Positions 37,406 to 47,590 of a stretch of 64,000 bases of DNA are shown here, one piece after another. The position numbers were made by a program, and so were the translations under genes. A model generated the notes under the pieces. The model was not told where the DNA came from and did no database searches. It saw only the letters and a program-made list of their open reading frames with translations. The DNA is from Neocallimastix lanati (nom. inval.) (Eukaryota; Neocallimastigomycota; Neocallimastigomycetes; Neocallimastigales; Neocallimastigaceae), in assembly GCA_016946835.1 (NCBI GenBank), contig JACVTC010000045.1, positions 466,501-530,500 on the forward strand, in the 5' to 3' direction. Within the stretch, counting starts at the first letter, position 1. The number at the start of each line of letters is the position of its first letter.

Positions 37406-38229
37406 GGAGAACCTGGTTATTATTCAAGTATTTAATGAGAAAATTAAAATAAACTAAATTACTGACAATATCCAAATTAAAATTTACCAATTATTAATTG
37501 AAATTATAAAATATTTTTGAATATTACTTTAATACTTAAATAATTTTATTAACGAGTTAAATTAACATAACTAAATTATTTAAATTGGAATAGTTGAAAT
37601 AAACATAAATAAAATAAAATAACATAAAAAATATAAATTATTAAAAGAAAGTTATATCATAAAGAAAAACTATGTATTGTAACTAACAGGCCAAAAAAAA
37701 AAACAAAGATAAAGACAATTAAAATTTTTAAAACCGTAAAAATTACCCAACCATAATAAATGTTTATTGATTTAACTATATAATAATATATAATTAAATA
37801 AAATAATATGAATATTGAATAAAATAACTAATGCAAGAAAATTTTTTACAACTAGATTAATGAAAATAAATTTAATTAAGTTATTATAAAAAATATTCAA
37901 ATGTGTTTTATTAATAATTATAAATTTTCTATAAAATAACGTGTAGTATCCAAAATATATTAATAAAATTTGATTTCCATCAATCCAATAAAAAAAATGT
38001 TATTTTCAACAATTATTATATACTTCGATAAATTCAACAGAATTTATATATTAATATTTGAATATATAAAAAATATTTACGTTCTTACAAAAAAATATTT
38101 TTACTAAAATTAAAAAGTAATAACGTAATCAATCACTCTTTTTTAAAAAAAATCAATTAATAGAGCATTGGAACAGAGGTTAGTAATTTTGATATCTTAA
38201 AAATAATAAATTAATCAATTCAAATATAT
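37406..38229. other. AT-rich intergenic region
   Basis: About 820 bp of AT-rich DNA; nothing recognisable. Confidence 0.45.
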
Positions 38230-38600
38230 AAGCCAAATGATTATTATGTATTAATTCAAGATTAATAAAACAAACCTCATAAATCTACAATAAGCAAAAC
38301 GCATTAAATTTTTGATTATAATCTCATATATTTAATTGGACCAGTCAGTATCTCTACTGACACTAATAAATATTTTCTTTCAATTTTTAATGACTTTTAA
38401 AGATATAATTGAATGATCTTTATTCATAATAAAATTAATATATTCAATAAATTTTTTACTTAATATAATGAAATGCATTACTTACTAAATATTACTGTAA
38501 AAATAATTTGAGCTGACTACAGAAAAGAATTTAGAATAGCAGCTTTCAATAATTCTGTAATGAAAACGAAATCAAATATTAATGAATAATTTCTATTTAT
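38230..38600 (+). pseudogene. Ty1/copia integrase core relic
   Basis: The plus strand encodes LIGPVSISTDTNKYFLSIFND, then RYN.MIFIHNK and a YRKEF stretch. This parallels the integrase core of the copia element at 59034-60059 (DLIGPLPESLYGNKYLFTILDD...TLFLKSK...DNGTEF). Several stops interrupt it. The sequence is too different to be the same family as the 53-63 kb element, so it is a second copia lineage. Confidence 0.5.
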
Positions 38601-39749
38601 TATTCCAAAATTAGAACAGACGAAAGATTCAATAATATTCTTTTTCTTATGATAAAACATTTCTTAGTGAATCCAAAAATGGTCATTACTTTAGGGAATA
38701 TGATGTAAATAATGGAAACTTTCACACCAATAAAAGTGTTTATATATATTTATTTTCAAAATAAAAAGTTTTTATTAATTTTAATTTTAATAATTTTAAT
38801 ATTAGAACTAATTTATTAATACTATTAATAATTAAACTTTACTATTTTTAAATTAATACAAAATTAAAGAAAGAGATACTATAAGAATTTACAAGAATAA
38901 ATATATTTAATTATAACCGATTAAAACATAATCAAAAAAAAATATCAATACTGAAGCAAAAATAACAAAAATCATTGTTATTAAATAAAATTAAAATAAT
39001 TTTTATTATAAAAATTTAAATTAAATAAAGTTTTATATAATAAAATTGTAACTATTTTTATTAAAATATTTACTCATAATAATATAAAACATTAAAATAT
39101 ATATTATATTAGGGGGTTAGGGGGTTAGATTATATTACTTTAATATTTTATATATTATAAGTACTTTATTTTCTATGAAATAATTATTTAATTATTTATA
39201 GGGCTTAGGGTTTAATGCATGTATAGATATTAAATTTTTATTTACAAATATATGATTACTTTTAATAAATGCCATATTTGAAAATAATACAAAATTTTAA
39301 TTATAAATTTTTTTAAATTTTAAAAAATTTTATACTTTAAATATTAAAATATTTTTAATTAATATAATCGAATTTAATTTTTAGTATACAATTATAATAA
39401 TTGTTTAATTTATACATTATTCTTAATTAAATTATAAATATTTCTATTTTTTTTAATAGTAAAAATATTGAATCATTTCAAAAAAGTTCTTCTTTTTTAC
39501 ATGTTTGAAAACTATTATATATTTTTTATAAGAACCTACTTAGATAAAATTAAAAAATAAATAATAATTATTATATAAGTTAAAATTTTTTAAATAAACA
39601 CTAAACTAATTTTTTATTTTTTTATATTATTAAAATAATAAATAAATAAGTAGATATAAAAATATTTTTAAAGTTATATATAAAATTTATATATTCACAA
39701 ATGATTTATATTTTTATCGTATAATTTTAAATTTTTTCTCATAAACCTT
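38601..39749. other. AT-rich region with a telomere-like motif
   Basis: About 1.1 kb of AT-rich DNA. At about 39110-39129 it contains TTAGGGGGTTAGGGGGTTAG, and near 39202 GGGCTTAGGGTTT. No gene seen. Confidence 0.5.
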
Positions 39750-41416
39750 GCAGTATTAATTTACTTTGGTACATATTCCATTATTACATTCAAATTCTAA
39801 AACTTCAGTTATTTTATTACCGTTCATTGGATATGTATTATCTTTTTCCATAATTTTTAGATTACCAATACGACTATTATTAACATAGACATATTTCTTA
39901 TTATTATTGTATTTTGAGTTTAATGTAATGACTTAATCTTTTATAGCTATAATTGCAAATTTTCCTTCTGAAGCGAATAAGATATCCTTCTCTGTGTTAC
40001 CACCACCAGTAATCACGTAGTTTCTATTATTGCTATTTTTTAATATATCAACTGAAATTTCACCATTAAGTTTGTTGTCTTTAAAAACAATTCTACCTAT
40101 TCCATCATTATCACATTTATCAACAGTAATATCTTTTTTACAATTACTACTAGAGCAGAAATAAATTGTATCCTTATCGATAATATAGTAACCGGTTTCT
40201 GTAACTTAAGTACAATCTTTTTTTGTCTTACAAAAGTATGATAAACCAGATCCACTAGTAATCACATTGAGTGTCTTTTCATGAACAAGATAATAAGAAT
40301 TTTCAATACAATTTGATTTTGTAGTAATGTTACATTCTTTTGGACAATATTTTCGATCGACTGGAACAACACTTCCTTCCCAATTTTAATACAAATTTTA
40401 CATCCGTCACTAACGCCTAAAAAATTATCTTTATCATCTTCATCTTCATCAGGATTATTTATAGTAATTGAAATATACTACTATTTTCTGCATTAGACTT
40501 AATTTCAATAATATCTTTCTCATCTTCAGAATCAGAAGTATAAAGATAAGCTTTTTTTGATTCATCTTTTTCTGTTTTCACAATAATATCACCAGCACCA
40601 AAACGAATATTATCGTCTTCTACAATATCACAATATTCATTTTCTTTTTCACATACAATTATTTTCCCTTCGGAATTACCAGAATTTGTATTAATAAAGT
40701 ATCCGGAAATATTTTCCTCTATATAACATCCTTGTATAGTACATGTAATAACACTATCTTTTTCTTCCTCCATTGATATGTAATGATCAACTGTATTAGA
40801 TGCACTATTATCAATTATTTTGCAGATAAATTCAGCGTTATTACCATCTCCATTACTTCCACGACTTTGATGAATGACATTATTTTCTTCACATTTTATT
40901 AATTTGTTATATTTATTTCCAGCATTTTTGGAAGCACCATCTATGTAAAAGTTGTATTCATTCAAATCCACTGGAGAATCAGTAATTAAACTGCAGTTAC
41001 CTTCATTTATACATTTGAATAATTCATTACTTGATTCATTTAATTCATTTTGATTTAAATAGTATCCGGGTTCAGTTATTTCATTTTGCATTAAAAAGGT
41101 AATATTTATTTTCACCTATCATAATAATATATTAGTATTAAAAAATTTCTTTTTACTAAAATTTTTTATATTTATTAGTAACTTACATCCATTCCATTGA
41201 CCACTACTTGAATCAAAAGTATAACTTTTACCTATGTATTAGGTAATATATTTTTATTTATTAATAAAAAAAATAATATTTTTTTAATAAAGATCTATTA
41301 TATATATTGATTCAATTTTTTTTTATTATTTATGATTATATTTAAAAGATTGAAATTTAACCTGCATATACTAAATTGAATATTAATGAGATTAATAATA
41401 TTATAGTCTTAATATT
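39750..41416 (-). pseudogene. Decayed second ScaA-like scaffoldin
   Basis: The 5' end keeps a signal-peptide exon (41416-41362: NIKTIILLISLIFNLVYA) whose start codon position now reads TAA. An intron (41361-41232) leads in frame to GKSYTFDSSSGQWNG (41231-41187). A second intron (41186-41116) leads to a long run of scaffoldin repeats: TEPGYYLNQ, FKCINEGNCSLI, VITCTIQGCYIEENISGYFI, IIVCEKENEYCDIV, and later GYYIIDKD...CSSSNC. The longest open stretch is 40459-41115; several frameshifts and stops break the rest. There is no Thr-rich stalk or anchor. Same module type as the 1.6-19 kb gene, but on the opposite strand and clearly dead. Confidence 0.8.
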
Positions 41417-41985
41417 TTAATATATTAAATATAATTAATTAAGATGCTACAAGTATCTTTTAAAATTATATTACTACTATATTTTATTTTAATATATTAA
41501 AATATTTACTCAAAAAAAATTCGTACACCCATTTTTTAAAAATTATATTTTATTATTTTAATTATTTAAACTAAATAAAGTAATAATTGTATCACTAATG
41601 AATAATTGATATAGTTATTAAATTATAATTTAAATAAAATATTAAATTTATATTAGAGGTAAAATATTATAAAACAAATTTAATTCCACAACGAATATAT
41701 TATTTATGTTTAATATTTAATATTTTTACAATAGACTTATAAAATATAAATTATTAAAATTTTAATATCATGTAAATTGTATTTTCTGATAATAAATATT
41801 ATATAAATCTCTTAATTAAAACAAGTCGTTGTTAAATTAAAATCAATTATAAAAATTAAACAAATTATATTTTTAATTTATATATTATCATAATTTTATA
41901 ATATTTTATATAATATGATTCAAAAAATATTAAAAATATTAAACAAAAATAAAAAATAAGGAATTAAAAAATCAAAAGTCACATA
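41417..41985. other. AT-rich intergenic region
   Basis: About 570 bp upstream of the scaffoldin relic; nothing recognisable. Confidence 0.4.
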
Positions 41986-42155
41986 TATTATATCTTTCGT
42001 TTTTAATGACCATGCAGATAATATTGAAACTAGGAAGTCCATAACAGGATTTATAATATTAATTGGTAATTTAAACCACAACAATATGTCTATTTTTACT
42101 ATTAAAACGAAATATAAAGATCTTAGTGACTGTGATAGACAGTGTACTTAATATC
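41986..42155 (+). pseudogene. Ty1/copia RNase H relic
   Basis: One frame reads ADNIETRKSITGFIILIGN, then NHNNMSIFTIKTKYKDLSDC, ending at a stop near 42150. It follows the copia RNase H pattern (DADWA...TRKSTTGY.I.LG...S.KQ..VALSS.EAEY). Only about 55 codons survive. With the integrase piece at 38230-38600 on the same strand, it may mark one old copia insertion of about 4 kb later filled by other DNA. Confidence 0.5.
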
Positions 42156-43230
42156 TAAATCATTAAAATTATTTAAAATAAAATTTTTAATATTTTAATA
42201 TTTCGAAATTAAAATAAGTAGTTAATAAACGAAAAAAAAGCCAAAAAACAATTAATAAATTTGAAAACTAAACATATGAACTTCAGTATTCACTATATAA
42301 AGAAATAAATAAATATAAGATATATAAATCAAAAAGAAATTTGTAGAAGGGTTTGTAAAATATTCAATATTAATTTATTTTATAAGTTAATATTGCTTAT
42401 ATATTATATGTTATATAAATATATAGATTAAAATAAATTCGTTATTTTTTCTTTATAACTTGTTTTAGCTAAATGTCAAAATACTTAATAAAATATAAGT
42501 ATTTTAATAATTTATAATATGATATATTTTTTATTTCTATAAATTAAAATTATTATTTATAATTAATTGTGATTTATTCAAATTAAAATTATTTTATAAT
42601 TAATTTGTCTGTACAATATAATAAAGAAGTTATATTAACTTCTTTATTATTTTATTAATTCTAAATTAAAAAAAAATTTTTATTTAATAAAATTAATATA
42701 ATAAAAATTAACAAAATAAAAACTTTTATTATTAATATAAAATTTTTAATTATAAAATCATTATTTTAAATCAATATAATATTTTTATTATTTAAATAAT
42801 AATTAAAATTATTTATCTTTATTTTATTAGATAAAATTAGTTTTAATTTTTATAAATTTTTTAATATTACATCATTTTAATAATAAATGTAGGTTAATAT
42901 AAAAAATAAAATTAAAATTAATATATAAATTAGTAAGTTTAAAAGAAATATGTTTAAAAAAAATTAATTAGTAAGTATTCATAATAAAAATAATTATTAA
43001 AAAAAGAAAATTATAAATAACTTTAATATTTCCTTAAGGTAAAATTAAAACCAAATAAATTTATTTTACAAATAATAATAATAAAAATAAGGACTTAAAA
43101 TAAATACTTGATATTTATTTTGGAATTTTATTTATAGTTTTTAATAAAAAAATCAAATATTTTTCAAGCTTAATTTATTCTAAAAAGTTCCTTTCAAATT
43201 TATTTTTAATATTTTTTGTTTTTTAAAAAT
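42156..43230. other. AT-rich region upstream of the TupA-like gene
   Basis: About 1.07 kb of AT-rich DNA. A perfect 13-bp inverted repeat with a 3-nt loop (AATAAAGAAGTTA / TAACTTCTTTATT) lies at 42620-42648. No gene seen. Confidence 0.5.
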
Positions 43231-44265
43231 ATGAGAAATAGAAGTATTTTGATTTTCATTTTCATTATTATAAAATTAATATGTTCTGTTGAAAGTAAAA
43301 TTTCCAAATGTGAAAGGCTAATTAAACGTTATCATTTACAAAAAACTAATAGTACTATTGAATATTACAATAATAAAGATTATAATTCTAATTTAACATG
43401 CAACGAAAAATGTAAAAGTCATATATTTAAAGTTTGTAAAAAAGATTTAATAAAATGGTATAAATTGAAAACGAAAAGTAAAAATTTTGATATAGAAAAT
43501 CCAAAGACATATAATGAAAAAATTCAATGGTTGAAATTATATGATAATTATCCTTTAAAAACACAAATAACAGATAAATATTTAGTAAGAGGTTGGATAA
43601 AAGAAAAAATTGGTGAAAAATACTTAATACCATTATTAGGAGTTTGGGATTCTTTTGATGAAATAAATTTTGATTTATTACCTAATCAATTTGTACTAAA
43701 AACAAATCATGGTAGTCACTTCAATATAATTGTTAAAAATAAATCAACTTTAAATATTGAAGAAGCTAAAAAAAAAATAAATAAATGGATGAAAACTAAT
43801 TTTGCTTTTAATGGATTTCAATTTCAATATTTGGAAATTAAACCAAAAATAATAGCAGAAAAATATATTGAAAATATTAATGGAGATGTTTATGATTACA
43901 AAGTTTTTTGTTTTAATGGTAAAGCAGAAAGTATACTTGTTATTAATGATAGAAAAACAAAGTTAAAAATGTCTTTTTATGATTTAAATTGGAATAAATT
44001 AGATTATATTTATTCATTTTCTTTAAATAAAGAAATTGTACCTAAACCAAAAAATTTAAATTTATTAATTGAATTAGCTGAAAAATTAGCTGAAGGTTTT
44101 TCTCATGTTAGAGTAGATTTTTACATTCTTAATGATAGCACTATTAAATTTGGTGAAATGACTTTTAGTTCTATGAATGGAAGGTGTAGATGGAAACCTA
44201 TTCAACAAGATAAAATATTCGGAGATTTAATTAAATTACCATCAAAAAAACCTTTTATTTTATAG
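43231..44265 (+). CDS. Secretory TupA-like ATP-grasp protein
   Basis: The first ATG, at 43231, gives 344 aa beginning with a hydrophobic signal or anchor (SILIFIFIIIKLICSVES). A Cys motif (CNEKCKSHIFKVCKK) follows at about 57-71. The rest follows the TupA-like ATP-grasp pattern: NPKTYNEKIQWLKLYD, LKTQITDKYLVR, GEKYLIPLLGVWDSFDEI, LPNQFVLKTNHGS, IIAEKYIE, DYKVFCFNGKAE, KPKNLNLLIELAEKLAEGF, HVRVDFY and FGEMTFSSMNG. The last two carry the acidic metal/ATP residues. In bacteria, TupA-like proteins occur in exopolysaccharide loci and the ATP-grasp fold suggests ligation of a carboxylate to an amine. A secretory version suggests glycan modification; substrate unknown. Single exon, intact. Possibly acquired from bacteria. 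Confidence 0.8.
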   Translation: MRNRSILIFIFIIIKLICSVESKISKCERLIKRYHLQKTNSTIEYYNNKDYNSNLTCNEKCKSHIFKVCKKDLIKWYKLKTKSKNFDIENPKTYNEKIQWLKLYDNYPLKTQITDKYLVRGWIKEKIGEKYLIPLLGVWDSFDEINFDLLPNQFVLKTNHGSHFNIIVKNKSTLNIEEAKKKINKWMKTNFAFNGFQFQYLEIKPKIIAEKYIENINGDVYDYKVFCFNGKAESILVINDRKTKLKMSFYDLNWNKLDYIYSFSLNKEIVPKPKNLNLLIELAEKLAEGFSHVRVDFYILNDSTIKFGEMTFSSMNGRCRWKPIQQDKIFGDLIKLPSKKPFIL

Positions 44266-45668
44266 ATTGTTTTTAATATTAAAAATTAAATTATAATAAT
44301 TAATACTTTTAAAATAAAAATATTTTTTATTTATTTTTACTTGTGTGAGCATATTTCATAATAATGATTAAATGAAAAAAAAGTAATTATAATAATTTTT
44401 ATTTGAATTTATTTAATTAATAAAAATTACAATAATTATAATAAATGTAAACAAATATATTAAAATGAATAAATTAATTATCTATTAATAATTTTTATTT
44501 AAATTTATTTCAAATTTATAAATAAATAATTGGAGTGTTGTATAATTTTTTAAAATTTTTTTATTAATTCAATAAATTAAAAATAATTATAATGAAAAAT
44601 TTGAAATAATAATAGTAATATTAAAAAATTAATAAAATATTAATATGAGCAATAAATTTTATTTTAAAAATAAAATATACAAAAATCAAAATTTTATTTA
44701 GAATTAATTTTAATATTTTATTATGTCTTTTTTTGATTTAAAAAAAAAGAGAGAAATTTATTAACAATTATTATTTCAATGATTTCTATTTGACAAAATT
44801 AAATATTAATTTAAAAAAATAATATAAATATTATTGATATAATTTTTTTTAAAAAAAAGTAATGCGCAAAACTTAAATTTCCATTTTAAAATTATTTTAT
44901 AATTTAAATTTTAATTATTAGCTTTGTATTTTTCTTAACTGGAGATTTGAGTCCCATAATCTTTAAAAACCCAAATACCAATAAAATATTGTAGAAATTA
45001 TTAAATTCTAACTTATTTAAAATAAAAGTAAAAAATAACAAAAAAAATTATCTTAATAAGTTTATGTATTAAAGTAATCATTAAATTATAATATATATTA
45101 TATTTAAATATATAAAACTAAGCAATTATTCTATCTTTCAAAAATAACACCTAATCTAATATTATAAATCTATAATAATAGAAGCATACTTTAATATATA
45201 CTCTCTCAAAAATAAAAATATTTATATTTAGAGGTTAAATTGATCGTTTATTAATATTATTTTATAAAAGGTATATAATAAGTTATATTTTGAAAGATTA
45301 ATAGCTTCTTACATATTAGATTGAATTAAAACAAAGTTAATTATTTTTTTAATAATATAATATAATATGTTCATAATATAATTTTCTTATTTAATATGAT
45401 ACTAATTATTATCTATATATATATAAATACCTATTTTTGATAATCATTACTAATATATATACAATAGAAAAAAGAAATTTATATTTTTTTAAAATTATTT
45501 AAAGTAAAAATATGAAAATAAAATCATTCATATATAAAGTTCAAATTGTAATTTTAAGAGAATGTAGAAATTTAAAAACAACAGTTATATAATTTAATTT
45601 AAAAGTAAAATCCAAGATATTAATTGTGTAATATTAACTAGGTTGTATTCTGATTGTTCGTGGACTAG
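44266..45668. other. AT-rich intergenic region
   Basis: About 1.4 kb of AT-rich DNA with no recognisable gene or repeat. Confidence 0.5.
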
Positions 45669-46220
45669 CTATTAGAACTATAAAATTTATAATTATTTTA
45701 ATTTAAGGTGTAATGTTATAAATTTTAATATATTCATGTAAAATATTTGACCTATTATAATATTAAATTACATATTATGTTAACTATAAATATCAAAAAA
45801 ATTTTCATTATTATATTAATACCATTCTTTTATGTTCATATATTATCATATAATAAAGATATTCTTATTTCTAAAAGATTAAGAGTCTCAACTTTTCAGT
45901 TGAGCTATCAAATAAAGCTAACTTGAAATAAATAAAATATAACATTTTTTTTAAATCATTCATATTCGAACTAATAATAATATATTTTTATTATTATTTT
46001 AATATTCATTATAGAGATAAAATAAAATAAACATTTTTGGTATATAAATATTACAGAACAATATCGAGTGTATTGAGGATACAGGATATTAATTAAAATA
46101 TATATTGTAAAATTCATAGTTATTTTTACCTTTCAAAAATAAATTTGTATATAAATATAAATATCTAATAAAAAATAAGTTTATTTAAAATTTAAAAATC
46201 ATTTAAATAAAAATAATAGT
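45669..46220 (+). mobile_element. Old copia family-1 LTR, primer site and leader remnant
   Basis: 45669-45876 is a diverged version of the LTR at 54294-54500. It is followed by a well-kept primer site at 45877-45909 (GATTAAGAGTCTCAAC...GAGCTATC). Next come leader sequences matching 54535-54860, including ATTACAGAACAAT and the first GTCAACTA motif near 46211. The primer site is far better conserved than the LTR before it. Confidence 0.6.
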
Positions 46221-46239
46221 CAACTAACTAGCAAACATT

Positions 46240-46740
46240 AGGTTCCTAATTTGATCCCGCCCTATAACCATTTTACAAGTTTTCCTCAAAAGAACATTTT
46301 ACAGAATATAGTGATTAAGGTTACAGAAAAATATGTCTTTATATATTATTATTTGAAAAAATACTGAAGTAATTGCGAAGGTTACGCTAGTACTGTATAT
46401 TTGAGAAGGAATTACTAATATTTGGGTACAAGACTTAATGTTTCCATGTAAATATATAATTTACTTGTGATGTGAATAAATTCAAAATTACAATCTTTCT
46501 AATATTTAAATATTTTTTGCAAAGGGAGTTAGGGTGATACATTATTGGTTAGGTTATACTAGTCTTGTTTTAAAATAAGTGACGAAGCTCCCAAAAAAAA
46601 GTGCTAGAAAATTTTTCAACAATTATATATACATCAGAGTGCAAATGCAAAATACTCAGTAAGGTCTTCCAATATTTACAATTCTGCCATTATGTATGTG
46701 CGTGACTACCTCATTATTCCCGCTACCCATTGGGAGGGTT
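46240..46740 (-). repeat. Dispersed repeat R, copy C (inverted)
   Basis: The minus strand shares blocks in the same order as copies A and B: GAGGTAGTCACGCAC, GGCAGAATTGT, AGTATAACCTAACC and, near 46240-46320, GTAACCTTAATCACTATATTCTG with GAGGAAAAC. More diverged than A and B. It follows the LTR remnant directly. Confidence 0.45.
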
Positions 46741-47590
46741 AAAAAACTCCATAATATAAATTGATAAAAAATAATTTCACTTTTACATTTAAACTAATAA
46801 TATAATTTAAAATATAAAATATTTTTTAAATTAAATAATACAAAAAGTAACAAAATTTTAGCTAGAATACAAGAAAAAATTAATAATTTTAGTAATCAAC
46901 ATAAAATGATCAGAAAAGACAAAACAATCAATATTTAAAATTTATAAAAAAAATATTAAATATAAATTAATTCAAAAAAAAAAAATGACCAAATTGAACA
47001 ATAAAAAGAAATGCATAAAATCAATAAAAGGAATTTTCTACATCAAAAGTTATAATTTTACTTCAGGATTAACTTTATTTTATTTTTTTTGATTGTTATT
47101 CAAATATAACAAAATTATAACATAAAAGTAATTAAAAGGAAATCAAGACTATACTCAAAAAGTCAGCATTGATAATAAAATTTTTTTTTCAACTTTTAAA
47201 TAAGATACTATTAGAATCATCACAGTTATTACTTTAAATATAAATTTAAAAACAAAACAAATAAATATAAACTATTCATACCTAAATTCCTCTAATATTT
47301 TGGAATATTAAATCTATGATTAAATGAAAAATAATATAAAATACATAATTAATAATATCAATATGTTTTATTGAAAAATAAAATATAAAATATAAATCTT
47401 TAAATTAATAATTTTTAATATATTATTTTAATAAAATCACTAAAACAATATTTTTTATTTTCCAAATAAATTATATAATATATTTATACATATATATATT
47501 GAAATTAAGAGAAAATATTATTATTTTTTATTATTTAATAATAGTATTATAAATATTATTTTAAATTTTATAAAATAATTAAATAAACTA
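46741..47590. other. AT-rich intergenic region
   Basis: About 850 bp of AT-rich DNA at the 3' side of the decarboxylase gene; nothing recognisable. Confidence 0.45.
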
